Source: Xanthostigma xanthostigma (lineage: Eukaryota > Arthropoda > Insecta > Raphidioptera > Raphidiidae). From it: a stretch of DNA of 64,000 nucleotides. A program made the translations under genes and the position numbers. The stretch covers positions 53,963,901-54,027,900 of the forward strand of contig OY754465.1 in assembly GCA_963575645.1 (NCBI GenBank). The letters are read 5' to 3'. How positions within the stretch are numbered: position 1 is the stretch's first letter; each line of letters starts with the position of its first letter. The notes under the pieces were generated by a model that did not search any database, was not told the origin of the DNA, and saw only the letters and a program-made list of their open reading frames with translations. Below, piece by piece: positions 21,627-34,318 of the stretch.

Positions 21627-22118
21627 AAAGGACCCCGCACAAACCTTATGGGATTTGGTTCTCGGTTAAATTGATCGAAAATGGTTTTATTTTAAAGTTT
21701 AAAGGTCACTAAAAAAAGTGTCCATGGGCGCATAGCCTAAAAATCAAAGATTTTTAGCTATAGATATGTTAAGCGAGATTTTAGATATAGGGATATCAAT
21801 TGAGTTCACAAACATATTTCATGTTCAACTTTTGTGCTTTTTTTAGAAATAGAAAAAAAGTCGAAAACTAGGTAATGTTGGAAGGTGTCATTCTGTATAA
21901 AATAATAATGTCATATTCGGATTCAGCGCACTCGAAAACATATTTCTAGAACATAGGATTTTTTAGGATTGTGAATTCAATGGATATCCCTATAATCTGT
22001 TGTTAGGCTATGCACCCATAGACTTATGAACACTTTTTCTTAGTGACCTTTAAAATATAAATAAAACCATTTTCGATCAATTTAACCGAGAACCAAATCC
22101 CATAAGGTTTGCGCGCTG
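21627..22118. mobile_element. Fold-back family D, copy 1
   Basis: The left arm starts 'aaaggaccccgcacaaacct' and includes 'tatgggatttggttctcgg'. The right arm ends with the complement 'ccgagaaccaaatcccata'. The arms are about 200 bp each. Four copies exist in this window (also 34.9, 50.6 and 56.8 kb), all palindromic and none coding. Confidence 0.85.
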
Positions 22119-23474
22119 TGCAAAAATATCAAACTTTCGGCGCTTGTGAAGTAGTTGAACAACCATGACATTTTTTTTATCGGTACATGTTTATTAACCG
22201 TTAAACATCGCATAAATATCTTACAAACAAAAATAACACAACGCGTAATACATATTATATCTAACAAATTACAAAACTATTTTGAAATTTAAATAAGTAT
22301 CTAAATAAATAATATATTATTCAATATAAACATATTCACAACTTACCTAGATATGTTATAAATAAGTCCTACAGGCATATTTGCAATCGAAGATGCGCCA
22401 AGAGTATGGTCAGTTCACAAAAAAAACTGGTTTCTGTCTACAAAAACACACGCTGTATAATTTATTTACTGTCTAATCGACACAGTTCCAAACGCGATTG
22501 TAACAGTTTCTCGATTAAACTTTGTCCCATTTATACTCTAACTAAGAAAGAACTAAACTTTATTAATCAGTAGATATTTTGATCCAAAAGAACTTCGTTT
22601 TTATATCGTAACAATTTTATTATAATTTGACAGCAAATAATATTGTTTAAACTTCCCGAATTGAAACGTTTTTGTTACCTATAATTCGAAAAAAAAAACG
22701 CAACTATATAAACAATGTTGGTACCGCTTTTAATCTCTCGTTAAATTTTTGTCTTATTTATATCTCATGGAACGAAGAATCAAATTTTAGGTTACTTCAA
22801 CTCAGCACTTGATGTTTTTATTTGGTAATTATTTTTGATAATTTCGCAACAAAATTTTTGAATTTGTAATCATTTGTTGTATTAGGCAACAAATAAAATA
22901 AACAATTAACACAGCTGATTTTACTACAATGGTTTAGAAATGCACAACACTTATTTTCAAAAAGAACGGTTAAGTTATAACACCATTATTTTATAATACT
23001 GACTACGATTATACAAATTATGTTTGATTAACAATAATCACAATTAATATTACAACCGAAATTTACAATTTATCCGCACAACAGCAATTGTTTTTAGTGT
23101 TTTTGTTTTAACGGCGATGTTTGCCGATCAAACGAAAACAGGTGACTGTTTAGTCGGTCGTGTTACAGGTCATATAGAAGAGTTCATGCAAACGGAAACA
23201 CCTTCTGCTGCACCAGCACACACTCTCCCAACGACTTTTACACAGTAACTTAGTATTATAGGTAAAGACTAAAGAGCGTCAGTCTTTCTTGACTCTTGAG
23301 TGCTTGTTGTTGTTAGAACACAAACACGAAGCTTCAACTGTCACAGTCTATAAGCAGCGCAACATTATAAGATGACTTTATAGCGACATGCGAACATTGT
23401 AATGTAAGGTAGGTGTGTAGCAGTCATATAGAAGATTGCAAGTGAACATCCGTTCCTATAATCCAATCAAAACA
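22119..23474. other. Unassigned AT-rich stretch
   Basis: This is one of the few long stretches (about 1.35 kb) without a recognised repeat. Near 23,110-23,260 is a GC-richer patch ('aacgaaaacaggtgactgtt' and after), but I found no supported exon. It may be ordinary intron or intergenic DNA. Confidence 0.4.
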
Positions 23475-23750
23475 AGTAGTCCATAGCGATCGAACGATCA
23501 ATAGGTCCAGCACTATCATTATTCATTGCAGATCTCATCGCGATCGAATTTTAAATAGGTTCGGGACTATCAACAATGTATATTTTATCGAGATCGAATA
23601 GTCAATAAGGCCCAGCACTATCAACAATGCGTAGTTCATAGCGATTGAATGATCAATAAGTCCAGCACTATCAACAATGCATATAAGTAGTTCATCTCGA
23701 TCGAACAATCAATAGGTCCAGCACTATTAGCAGTAGGTTCTGCACTATCA
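23475..23750. repeat. Minisatellite, about 50-60-bp unit, five copies
   Basis: Units contain 'cgatcgaacgatcaataggt' and 'ccagcactatcaacaatg' in diverged form, repeated five times. Each carries a CGATCG-type palindrome. Confidence 0.8.
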
Positions 23751-23904
23751 GGGGTGGAGTAACCAAGAAGACTTCCCTAGCTCTTTCGGGAGTAACTATA
23801 AAAGATGAATAACTCCATGAAGCTACAACCCAGGAAGATCCATGACTCTTCCACCACTTTTCTCCACCCAGTAGAACTTATGCCGGATATAAAGGGACCA
23901 AGGA

Positions 23905-24095
23905 TTGTCTAGAAATCATCTAGAAGGCGTCTTTCTGGACACCCGGGAAAACATTGATTGGATGGTGTAGAGGAAGACATTACAACTTACAAGGTTAAAA
24001 ATTAGATTTTTAGCCTTGTAATACCTTTGCCACCTAACCAGTGTTTTCTTCCAAAAAGACGCCTTCCTTCTGGATGATTTCTAAAGACATTCCGT
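23905..24095. repeat. Hairpin, about 85-bp arms
   Basis: 'agaaatcatctagaaggcgt' at 23,910 is matched by its complement near 24,060-24,090. The junction at about 24,000 is 'aaaaattagattttta'. Diverged at several sites. Confidence 0.7.
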
Positions 24096-24960
24096 CCGTG
24101 ACCCCTCTACTTGACCGGTTCATCGTAAGTGCGTTTTCCGTAGTTCTGCCGTTATGTGCGGATCTTAGTTCGGATACACCATTCTTCGTCATTTTGAAAC
24201 TGTTCATGGATTTTTCGTAAAATCTTTCATTTCTATGTATTTACTAGGTTTCAGATTTCTTCATTAACCTTTTAATCTGTAGTGGAGGGCTAACGAAGAT
24301 ATCTGAAGACTTAGTAAACACATGGGAACGATAAATCTTACAAAAAATGCATCCGCAGTTTCGAAATAGTTGAAGAACTAACTCTATCCCGGAAAAAAAT
24401 CCTGTAACGAACGCTAAAAAGTCTGTGCCAACAAAAATGTCTATGTTTAATAAGCAATCTACAAATCCGGGCAAAGCCGGACCAGGCTGCTAGTAATATG
24501 GCGTTGGGACTATGATGACTTCCCACCACGATTCTTGGTACTACTTGTTTTGAATACAGCTTCGCTGATATTATATGCTAACTGTTGAGACATGACCGTT
24601 TATAAAATAAATCGTTTACTGAACACATAAAGTTGTTGACAAACAGAATGGCGATTTGAAAAGTTTATTAAACAAATACTAGAAACCACGCACACTATAC
24701 CTGCACGAATCAGAACAGCCTGTTTGTAAAGGTTGCCATATTATTTAACGAAGTAACGCACATTAAATCGACTTAGGTAATCTTGTGTTTTGGTACTTTA
24801 TGTGAGGAGGAATGATTCCCATGAGTTCATAGGATTTGTGTTACGACATTCGAAAATATTGAAAGAATTTTTGTTGACCTCTTTTAATAATTCAGGAAAT
24901 AAGTGATAATATTATTCTCTATATTGTTTCCTCTTTTCGATGATAAGGTGAACCCAAAAC
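24096..24960. other. Unassigned; fossil repeat tail at 24,463-24,495
   Basis: The text 'ccgggcaaagccggaccagg' followed by 'ctgctagtaata' resembles the terminal motif of RTE-type repeats. The rest is unassigned. Confidence 0.4.
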
Positions 24961-25110
24961 CTTTTTTTCCTCTTCCTTCTCTTCACAGAATATCATCAAA
25001 ATAAAATCAGCGGAGGTGAGATTCGAACCCAAAGGTCAACACTATTATAGGCAGTTCAGAGCTCTCCGATCTGTAATACAGTACGCTACTGTGACAATAT
25101 CAGAGCAACT
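24960..25110 (-). mobile_element. tRNA-like SINE head (probable)
   Basis: On the minus strand 'gggttcgaatctcacctccg' is a good pol III B box. It is preceded by 'cagtagcgtactgtattaca', which could hold a worn A box. No precise ends were seen. Confidence 0.4.
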
Positions 25111-25870
25111 TCTTAGGACGTTTCGAGTTGCATTTCTCAATGTCTTCGATGGGAGAAGTTGTGGTTGAAATTAGAAACCTCAAAAGGATGAACCGTTGCA
25201 ATGGCCGCACATATTATTGGTCAAAGAACATTCATTAATGTTTATTCATGTATTTGTTTCTGTGAAAACTTAGGAATACTATGTCAATAACAATGAGGTG
25301 CTGCACAAGCGCCAGAATAAATCTTAGAAATATTTGAGTATGCCAAAAGTTTCATCAGGTTCATCACGAATGGACTTGGCGTCCGCTCATGAAGGCCCGG
25401 GACTGTTCGGGTCTTAGTCAGGGTGACACAATCGAAGTCTTATAGGCCTGTGTGGATTGAGGAAATGTTTCATGTCCCCCAAACTATCATTAATGTAAAA
25501 TATATTTTATTGATAAGTCGCTCGGCACATTCTATTCGTCTCAAACTATATCCCGACCCCACTTGTGCGAATGGCAACGTCTCCTTATATAAAGACACTC
25601 CTAAATGACATAAAATAACATAATATTTTAGACCTTACAACAGAGCAGACCAATCCGACTTTTAGTGAAATTATCACAAACCTGATAATTATTTTGTATA
25701 ACACAAAACTTTCATAAAATGTGCTCCTGGAAATCAATAATAATTTGCAGACTGTTATCATTTAGCATCATTTAGTTTAATGTTTATTTACTATTAATTT
25801 CAGTTCGTTTAGAGTTCAGACGATAATATCACGGAGATGCGACATAATCATCAACCCTCAAAATTTAGTT

Positions 25871-25944
25871 GCTGCTTAGCTCAGTTGGTTAGGACGCCAT
25901 GCTAATAACTAAAAAGTTGTGGATTCGATCCTCCAATGGCTCAA
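25871..25944 (+). pseudogene. tRNA-Ile(AAT)-like pseudogene
   Basis: The text 'ttagctcagttggttaggac' gives a D arm and A box, 'gctaataac' gives an anticodon loop with AAT, and 'ggattcgatcc' gives a T loop and B box. The acceptor and T stems pair poorly and the anticodon stem is damaged. A T-run follows directly at 25,949. It is best read as a decayed tRNA gene or a SINE head, not a working tRNA. Confidence 0.45.
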
Positions 25945-26145
25945 ATAATTTTTTTTTAGTGTTTCTAAACAATGGAATATTGTTTTTTATTTTTTATAAG
26001 TTTTTTTTATTTTTTTAATAATTTAAAATTAATAATAATAATAATGCGTTTAATGTCCGTTTCTCGACTTTATGTCATAACAGACGCCATTCGCACCATT
26101 ACTATTTTCCATCTATCACACTTCTCGTCATTTTCTACATTTTTA

Positions 26146-26281
26146 GTGTATTTGCCATAAAGCACTTACACTATTGGCGTCGGTCGGATGGCGGGACCTA
26201 GGGGTCGGACCAAAATTTCTCGACGTTTCATAAGTTTCTAAGAAGTTTGGCACCATTTTTGGAAATGTTTATATATATATG

Positions 26282-26380
<99 letters not shown>

Positions 26381-26856
26381 TAGCACGATAACTCTCGACA
26401 GACTTAATCGATTTAAACGAAATTTGGTCCACACGTTGGAATCCATCACCGCACGAAGCCTATTTAAAATGGGCCCAATCGGGCCATGTTAAGGGTGGTA
26501 TTTAGGGGTTGAAAAAAGTTTTCGGGCCCGAAAATACGGAAAAAATTCTCAGAATCACTTCAAATTTGAAATTTAACCCTTTAGTCATTATTGAAATGTG
26601 CTGCTAAAATTTAAATAAAATCGGCCCGACAGGACCGGACTTACAAGTTTTATGAAAACGCAAGTTTACTGATATGGATTTACATACTGAAGGGTGTATA
26701 TAATTTGGTACAGATGTTGAATTGGTATGTAGTATTGAAATTAAGTAAAAAAATGTTGTTTTAAGGGGTGTATTAGAGGGTAATTTTTTTTATTTTGTCC
26801 AAAAACAAAGTTAAGTTCATACAATAGAGCCACACTGCTTATAAAAGCAAATACAC
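26146..26856. mobile_element. TA-flanked element, 711 bp, nested in the SINE
   Basis: Inverted ends 'gtgtatttgc' and 'gcaaatacac' abut TA on both sides. The two intact SINE copies lack this segment. It contains a long (TA)n run and the phrase 'ttaatcgatttaaacgaaat'. No transposase frame is seen. The inverted repeats are short (about 10 bp). Confidence 0.65.
26268..26378. repeat. (TA)n microsatellite
   Basis: About 110 bp of nearly pure TA with a few single-base interruptions. The tyrosine- and isoleucine-rich open frames on both strands here are artefacts of it. Confidence 0.95.
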
Positions 26857-27210
26857 TATATTGTCGGCAGGGTTTCGCACTGCGACCCGAGTTTTTTAAA
26901 CTTCAACTCAATAGCAATGGGTGAATGAAGGAGTTTTAGGACATCAGGATAATGAGCATAAGAGTTGGACAGGTAATCGGCTATGGCCTTGAATCAGGAA
27001 CCATCTCGATATTTATCTGGAATTATTGAAGGAAACCATGGAAAACCTCAACAACAGTAATAAAAAGCCCCAGCCACACCTGCTCCCGTCGGAATTCGAA
27101 CCCGGTAACTACAGAATGCAAGTCTAATGCTCTCACCACTACGCGTAAATTAATAGTGACACTTATATTATTCATACATAAGAAATTTGATTTCGGTCAC
27201 GTGTCTTTTT

Positions 27211-27386
27211 AACTTCCCGCTTTAAAAAAAAAAAAAAAAAAATTTTTTTTTTTTCAAAAATCGGGAAGTTATTGGTTTCACCCCGATTTTCGAAAATCGA
27301 GTTTTCGCCAGATCTCGACGTTTTGGGGTCCTAGGAAGCTATTGAAACTATTTTGGCGATGATGTCCGTAGGGCTGTATGTATGGA

Positions 27387-27426
<40 letters not shown>

Positions 27427-28341
27427 AACCTTTTATATCTTTTGAACGGAGTGTCCGACTGAAACGTGGTTTGCGGCATCTGACGTGATCTTGGTGAACT
27501 TAGACTTCCTGAAAATTTGAAACGATTCGGCCCAAAAAATTTTGAGAAATCTTAAAAAAACAAGTTTCAAAAATTTTTAAAAATTTGTTTTTGTAAAAAA
27601 TTTTCTAAACTACTAAACCGATTAATTCCAAAAACTAATCAGCTCTTCTCCTTAACAAACTGCGTCGATTTCCGCAAACCGCATCAAAATCGGTTCATTT
27701 GTTCACGAGAAACCGTGAACGAAAAAATCGTAAAAAAGTGTTTTTTTAAAATGACTCTTAAAATTGTTATCAGATTGATTTTTTTGTAATAAATTACTTT
27801 CTTAAGCTAAAAAAACTGCGTCGATCGCCGCAAACCATATCAAAATTGGTTCATTTGTTCATGAGATAACGTGAACGAAAAATTAGGAAAAAAGTAATTT
27901 TTTAAAATTACTCGTAAAATTCTTATCAAATCGATTTTTTTGTAATAATTTACTTTCTTAGGTTAAAAAAACTGCGTCGATTGCAGCAAACCGCATCAAA
28001 ATCGGCTCATTTGTTCACGAGATATCGTGAACGAAAAATTTTTAAAAAGTGTTTTTTTTTAAATTTCTCGTAAAATTCCTATGAGATCGATTTTTCTGTA
28101 TAAAATTACTTTTTAAGGTTAAAAAATTGCGTCGACTGCCGCAAATCGCATCAAAATCGCTTCATTTGTTCATGAGATATCGTGAACGAAAATTTCGTAA
28201 CAAAGTGTTTTTTTTTGAGCTCGAAGAGCTAAAAAATAAACTTCTTGCTATATTTGACATATTTTTGAGCGTTTTGAACTCGAAAATAGCGGGAAGTTAC
28301 AGGGATGGCCTGCAGGGTCAAACTACTTTTCAAATTTTTTT
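27211..28341 (+). mobile_element. Element E, copy 1, four internal repeats
   Basis: Begins 'aacttcccgctttaaaaaaa' and ends '...agcgggaagttacaggg' plus a short shared tail to about 28,341. The same element lies inverted at 45,745-46,530. It has a TG-rich microsatellite at 27,390-27,425 and four tandem units of about 155 bp, each with 'actgcgtcgat' and 'tcatttgttcacgaga' (starting near 27,660, 27,816, 27,968 and 28,126). No coding frame; a non-autonomous element of unknown superfamily. Confidence 0.85.
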
Positions 28342-29096
28342 ATTTGACTTTATTGATCGCATAGGAGCAACATTTTAAAATCTTTGGAATATTTGCTGGA
28401 ATATGTACCTTAAAGATTAGTCTATACTTAAAAAAAAGACAAAGTCTATGGTAAAAGTACATACTTCAACAGAACGGAAGGATGTTGAACATGACTTGAA
28501 TTCTTTGCGATTGTCTCATTGGTATCTATAGTCGATTCACGGAGACGAAAAATTCGTAACAATTATAAGATAAATATCGTTCTATTTTAGCATCAGATAA
28601 CTTGAAATTTTGCATTGTTTAATTTTAGATACCATTTTCTCTTAAGAAACTTACATGACAACAATTTTGATTTTTTTTGTGAAACATCTATTGGCGCGCG
28701 TGGCAGTACAGACGGCTCGACGCTTTCTTTTACAGTCATGCCCCCTCTACGCCACTGCTCTCGACTCTCTTGTGTGTGCGCACTGCCCTCTGCATAGTTA
28801 ATAGTTTGAAAAACTGGATAACCACTTTTGTAGGTGGGTACTACCTACTTAAAAATATACTTCATCAATTTATTGACCGAATCTTTCACGTATCAAGTTA
28901 ATTTCTTAATTTAAAATGTGCATTGACTCACGTTTTTTTCAGAAATCAACAAACATATTATAAATTTGCACGCTTCTAATTAAAGTTCTAACAAAATAGT
29001 TTTTAAAACGTTTACACTTTTGCAGTAAAAACAGAAGTACCTACAGCTGATATTATAAAAATAAAATATTGCAAAATACATACGTAAGTTAATAGT
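28342..29096. other. Unassigned; GC-rich patch at 28,690-28,800
   Basis: The patch 'ggcgcgcgtggcagtacaga' and 'ccccctctacgccactgctc' resembles the end of a CAGTGGCGTA hAT-type element in reverse. No partner end was found. No gene. Confidence 0.35.
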
Positions 29097-29916
29097 CAGT
29101 GGCGGCACGTCAACATTTTAAATGCAGGGTCAATCGGCGGTACCTCCTGTAACGGACTAGGAAAGGCGGTGGGGGGAGGGGGGGTTAATTAAATAATAAA
29201 TCACATCCATGTTTAAGATGTTTTAAAACACTGATTACAATATACACTGCAACACTAGTCACTACTGCCATAAGCCGTGTGTCGTGTATCATGTATGCAC
29301 GACGTACGTATAAATGCTCATTTGTATATACTAATGTGCTGACGTCAAATGCAGCTCAAAGTCAATCTAAATAACACGCTATAACTTGTGGGTCAAGAGT
29401 TGCAGGCTGTACAAGGGAGTCTGATGATGATGTCTTAATAAATGTGCTGCTTCGAAGCGCAGAACACCGCCTGAACGCAAAAAAGTCTGCTACACAGAAC
29501 ACATACAAGTTTCGTGGTCTGCCAGTGGCTTTTAAACTTTAGCGTTGAATTTGTAACTATTGTACTATGTCGTATAATATTAAATTGAAGTGTCTGTTTG
29601 TCATGTCAAAATAACAGCTTTTTACTAAATGCATATGAAAGGTACTTTTAACAAAAAACAGTTTTTAAAATGTTTGTCTGTTCCGGCTAATCTTCGGAAC
29701 GACTGGACCGATTTTGACGGAACTTTCACTGGTTGATAGCTAATGTTATAAGGAGTAACTTACGCTAAAAAAATAAAAAAAATTCTTTTCGTAAACTCTG
29801 CGAACCAAACAAACATTTTGCCGCGGAGAGCAGCTAGTTCATTCTAAAATTATGAAGTACCTATAAGATTTTGGTTGTTCTGCAGCTCTGCAGTGCTCAT
29901 AGAGGAACCGCCACTG
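29097..29916. mobile_element. Possible hAT-like element, 820 bp
   Basis: The left end 'cagtggcggcacg' and right end (reverse complement 'cagtggcggttcc') are inverted. The flanking 8 bases match only in part (ttaatagt / attattgt). A fossil repeat ending 'cgcggagagcagctagttc' (29,670-29,840) lies inside. Confidence 0.4.
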
Positions 29917-30578
29917 ATTATTGTTAGTTATGTTAATCCGCGAAGAATAAATAAAAATATTACTCACAAGTATTCTAAGCATATCACACGTTTTAATCAG
30001 TTTTGTGTAATTAATTAATAAAAAAATTAATGGCTGTTTTATACGCGTCTTGGATTTTTTCTTTTTAAACAAAGCACGTTCGTTGCGGTGTTCATAATTC
30101 GCAAAACAAACTGATAACGCATTTCCCGTGTGAAAAATTCGCCGAAGGATGTTTATTTTGATTAATATTCGAAAAAATAATTGCATTTATGCTTAATTTG
30201 AAATAAATCAGTCAAGTTCCAACAGCTATGTTTAAGAATTCCGTACTTGCGGCGTAATTGTTGTTAAGTTAAATAAGTTTGTTGATAATCGGTCCAGTGG
30301 TTTTTAAGATAAGTATATTAATGTACCAAAATTGTTTGTTTTTCAATTTTCACGTCGCTGTATTATTGTTTTTAACAATAAAAAAAAACCCGTTATTTAC
30401 TCTATTAGATAAAAGTTATTTATTGACACTTCTTATGGAAGGTTTAACAATATTTTATATGCTTCCTAGATGAGGAACGCGTTTCCAAAATTTTCGTCTG
30501 CTTGTATTGGCACTATTCGAAAACAGCTAGTTCTATTTTGATGAAATTGTCAATTGATACTAAAATAATGTACAAGCG
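29917..30578. other. Unassigned AT-rich sequence
   Basis: An open frame of about 110 codons lies on the minus strand, but its composition and lack of splice signals do not support a gene. Confidence 0.4.
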
Positions 30579-30929
30579 CAGGGGCGAATTTAGATAGGGA
30601 ATAATAGGACTTAAGCCTTGGGCCCCCAAGTGTCAAGGGCCCACAAAAAAGAATTGTTATCATACATATTTAATACTTTTTCATAGACAATGCGCCTTTA
30701 TCGTTTAGTATAAAATAGTTAATATTAATGATTATCGTTTTTTATGTATTTGGACAAATTTTTTGGTGAATTTTAACACTTTTTAGGTGTATTATGACAA
30801 TTTTTTCGGTGAATGCTCACATTTTTTTAATGTCAATTTCGGAATTTTTTAATAAATTTGACAAATTTTTGCGTGAATTTTGACGACAATTTTGACTAAA
30901 TAGGATCCGAAATCCTAGATCCGCTCCTG
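30579..30929. mobile_element. hAT-like family J, copy 1
   Basis: Left end 'caggggcgaatttagatagg', right end (reverse complement) 'caggagcggatctaggattt'. After the left end comes 'gggcccccaag', and the interior repeats a unit like 'gtgaattttgacaattttt' of about 21 bp. Flanking duplication is not clear here. See the better copy at 38.2 kb. Confidence 0.65.
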
Positions 30930-31488
30930 TATACAAAGTATTTTTATGGCGCTGCTGCCAGATCAAGAAGCTCCTAAGGCAAAAGGTTAAAATTATAAAA
31001 AAATGAACCGATTTTTGAACACCAAAGCGATTTTTTTATTACAATCTCTCAATACAGAATATAACTGCACTTATTAATTTTATTATGATTTAATAATAAC
31101 AATAAAGATTCTTGAATAATTGTCGGTCAGAGTTGAGAATTTATAATCAGATATACGCATTAGTACAAAATAATCTGTACGGGAAAAAAACACTCATTTT
31201 CAGGGAGTCCGTCCCAAGTATAAAAAAATATTACCTATCGATGTACACTTATAAAAATTCCATGAGGCTCATGCGCGAAATATTCCTGCTCTTACGTACA
31301 TTTTTTTATTTATTTATAAATCTCCTTTTATTGCACAAATTGAGGTATACCTACTAGAACGAGCTCTGTGTCGACGCCCGGAATTCAGTATGGCTGTGTT
31401 TCGTGTTCAATGTGTAAATGTGCATGTGTTTGTGTTGTATGAGTGCGTTGTGTAATGTGTGCATGTGTTTATGAGGAGCTTTAGTGTT
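30930..31488. other. Unassigned sequence
   Basis: No gene or repeat boundary. A GT-rich stretch (31,395-31,470) is low complexity. Confidence 0.45.
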
Positions 31489-31944
31489 AAGGCCGCTGCA
31501 CTCGAGGCTAGAAACGCTGCTAGATTCCTTGCTAGATTTGCCTACTAGTTTTCTAGCGCTGGTTTTCTTGATTGCTGTTAAGTGCTCGCTTCACACGAGA
31601 CTATTTTTCAAGTTTGTTTTGTGGATAGATCTGGTGCGCGCGCAGTGACAGTTCGAATATAAACACAGAGCAAAACGTGTCTGTTGTCTGACTCTGAGCA
31701 GAATGAAGCCATGTTGGTTTGTGGGCGTTTGTTCAAGTGCCCACGTGACAAGATATTGCTTCCTGATTAGTTCTTGTTCATACCTAGCAGCAAATCTAGC
31801 AGGGATAATAGCCCCTGTTCTAATTTTAAAACCTATCTTGTGAGCTAGCAGGCCAGCCCGCAATGACTCATTTCCAGCTTCGTACCCAGCCTACTGGCTA
31901 GCAGAACTCTTAGCGGCGTTTCTAGCCTCGTGTGCAGCGGTCTT
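31489..31944. mobile_element. Family C MITE, copy 5, best preserved
   Basis: Inverted ends 'aaggccgctgcactcgaggc' and (reverse complement) 'aagaccgctgcacacgaggc' enclose 456 bp with no insertion, giving the reference structure for the family. The TIR runs about 30 bp. The flanking bases do not give a clear duplication, so the superfamily is unresolved. The 90-codon frame on the minus strand is shared with other copies only as noise. Confidence 0.85.
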
Positions 31945-32581
31945 TACAATGCAAACTAAGTATTTGAAAATTTGATTTCTGTCACCATTGTGCAGCCATT
32001 TACTGATTTGTTTTGTTTTTTTTTTTTTTAACTGAAATAGACGTCAAGAGCCTAATAAAATTGTTTGATTCACTCGATATGTTGGCATTAAAGCCTTTTA
32101 ATTCTCAAGAAAAAAATTCGCATAATTTCATATTCAAGTTGAAAACAAACAAACAGCTTGTTTTGTATAAAATAATGTATAGCAAGGTGATGAGAACAAT
32201 AGACATTCTTGGAAACTTAGAGGTACTTCTGTTGTCTGTCCTACCACATAATATTCACTTCTACTTAACATGTATTGTGTCCGATGTTCATTGTTGGGAT
32301 TGTATTTGTACAACTAGATATTATGTTAAATAGTAGCAAAGTGTTGATATAGGTGTCGAATTGCTGCACCATTTCTAACCATCCCTAGCGGGCAAATGTT
32401 TATAATTTTTTCTAACAAATTTAGGAGGACAAATTTCAAGATTTTTGTGTTTTCGCCAATCAACGACTTTTTGCGACATTAAAAACTTTACGAGACGATT
32501 AATATTGACTATACTTATAGAAAAAATCTTGCTGAATTCAACGAGACTAGCCGCAACTCTGTATCTATTTTGGTTTAGGAA
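31945..32581. other. Fossil repeat, left part, with unassigned sequence
   Basis: The text 'gctgaattcaacgagactag' at 32,531 resembles blocks at 15,268 and 61,951. It continues past the hAT insertion as 'ctagccgcgg' at 33,135. The rest is unassigned. Confidence 0.4.
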
Positions 32582-33126
32582 CAGCGTTGCCAGTTTTTTT
32601 TTGCCAAGTCGGGATTTTGGAACTCTTTGAGTGAAAACAGCGGGATTCTTTCGTCGAAAGCGGGACATAGTAAAAAAACGTATATAATCAGAAGTTTTCA
32701 AATATTTATCTTTTTATTTGAATTAAAATTACGTTTACGTGACAATAGATAGCAAAAATAGCCATGGAAAATGTATTTTAATAAAAATATAATATTTTAA
32801 ATCAGATTTACCCTATCGTTAAATAGTTGAGTCTTATTCGTCTTCAGAATTAAAAAAAAAAAAACAGAAATCAAAATCAAAAAAGTTTTATTCATTAGAA
32901 AAATATGGCGTTTCAAACAATAGTCTGTGGAGTGAGTGTTACAAATTGCAACTTACAATAAGAGAATAATTATTTATAAGAATTACTTATTCATGATATT
33001 TCTGTGAAGATTTAACTTCTTGTAAAGTTATCCCCGAAAAGCGGGACTGAGCCTCCCGCGCGGGACATTTAATTTTGATTTAAAAATCAGGACATTCCGC
33101 CAAAATCGGGACGTCTGGCAACGCTG
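32582..33126. mobile_element. hAT-like MITE, 545 bp
   Basis: Ends 'cagcgttgccagtttttttt' and (reverse complement) 'cagcgttgccagacgtcccg', with subterminal 'cgggattttgg' and 'ccaaaatcggg' blocks. Flanks tttaggaa and ttaaggaa match at seven of eight bases. No coding frame. Confidence 0.75.
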
Positions 33127-33887
33127 TTAAGGAACTAGCCGCGGTTATATTAAATTTTCAAGAAAAAATTAAAAACTTAACCTAAAAACAATATTAGCTA
33201 CAGGGTACTACCTATAAGCTCATTCGATTCAGCGTGATTTTTTGCATAGGACTAAGTCACTTTCAACAATATATTTTATAAATTTCTAGGCGATACTACA
33301 CTTTTTTGAAAATGTGTATTTAACAGACCCACCCCTGTAAAGAAAACGCAAAAATTTTCAAAAATAGATATATTTTTCTGGACCCAAAAAGAAAAACATT
33401 GTAAAATTCTATAAAACGTGATTTTTCACCTAAATTGGTACCTACCATTCCTCACTAATTGTGGAGTTGATATGGTAAAATACAAAAAGGTTTGTAAAAG
33501 ACAGCGCCATGGAAACGACAATGCGACATTGCAAACAGCTCTTATATAGATACATAAGAAGTGGAGTGCCACGAATGCGCTGAACCAGAAATCCTGTCAT
33601 TCTTTAATTATTAGGTATTATAGACTTGGAAACAATTTGTGCATCTAACTGCTTTCATTGTAAACACAGTTGACAGCAACATTTTAGCGTCTTCATATTA
33701 TCTTGATAGCGAAATTAAGACTTAAATATTTTTGGTAAAACAGTTCCTGTTAATACATTTCTCGTTCCGAGTTAGTTCAACGTTGTCACACAGAATTCGG
33801 AATATTTTAATGATGGTAATTGGTAGATCGTTTAGACTTGCTTCTAGGTTTGACAGCGAGAATTCCTTAAAAATTTCTTCATAATTC
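33127..33887. other. Unassigned sequence
   Basis: No gene is visible; AT-rich with no clear repeat boundary. Confidence 0.45.
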
Positions 33888-34318
33888 AATATAATAACAA
33901 TAATAATGCGTTTAACGTCCGTTTCTCGACTTTATGTCATAACAGACGTCATCCGCACTATTACTATTTTCCACCTATCATACATCCCGTTAATTTCTAC
34001 ATTTTTAAACTTCCACTTAATAGCAATGGGCGAATAAAGGATTTTTTTTTCTTTTAGGAAATTACGATAAGGTAGGCAAATTCTGAGCATAGAAGTTTGA
34101 CACGTAATCGGCCATGGCCTTGAATAAGGAACCATCTCGATATTTATCTAGAAATATTGAGGGAACCCAGGGAAAACCTCAACAAGATGGCCGGTACAGG
34201 AATTACCGTTTCTCGGCGAGAGGCAGCAGTAAAAAGCCCCAGCCACACTTGCTCCCACTGGAATTCAAACCCGGTACCTCCCGAATGCGAGTCTAGTGCT
34301 CTCACTACTACGCCGCCC
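33888..34318 (-). mobile_element. tRNA-headed SINE, copy 2
   Basis: On the minus strand the tRNA-like head is near 34,318-34,255 with a B box like GGGTTTGAATTCC. It is followed by a body with 'ttcaaggccatggccg' and a tail of (ATT)n at about 33,890-33,905. The plus-strand phrase 'aaggaaccatctcgatattt' is shared with copies at 26.9 and 59.5 kb. The 60-75-codon frames come from this SINE. Confidence 0.85.

Larger units (their letters stand above)
26029..27150 (-). mobile_element. tRNA-headed SINE, copy 1, split by a TA element
   Basis: The tail (ATT)n lies at 26,029-26,043. The body resumes after the insert with 'aatagcaatgggtgaatgaa' and 'ggccttgaatcaggaaccat', and the tRNA-like head is near 27,090-27,150 (minus-strand B box GGGTTCGAATTCC). 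Two better copies are at 33.9 and 59.3 kb. Confidence 0.75.

Noticed and set aside
26228-26492. Tyrosine/isoleucine-rich frames on both strands
   Set aside because: Produced by the (TA)n microsatellite.
29839-30186. 115-codon minus-strand frame
   Set aside because: Biased, AT-driven composition without start context, splice sites or homology.
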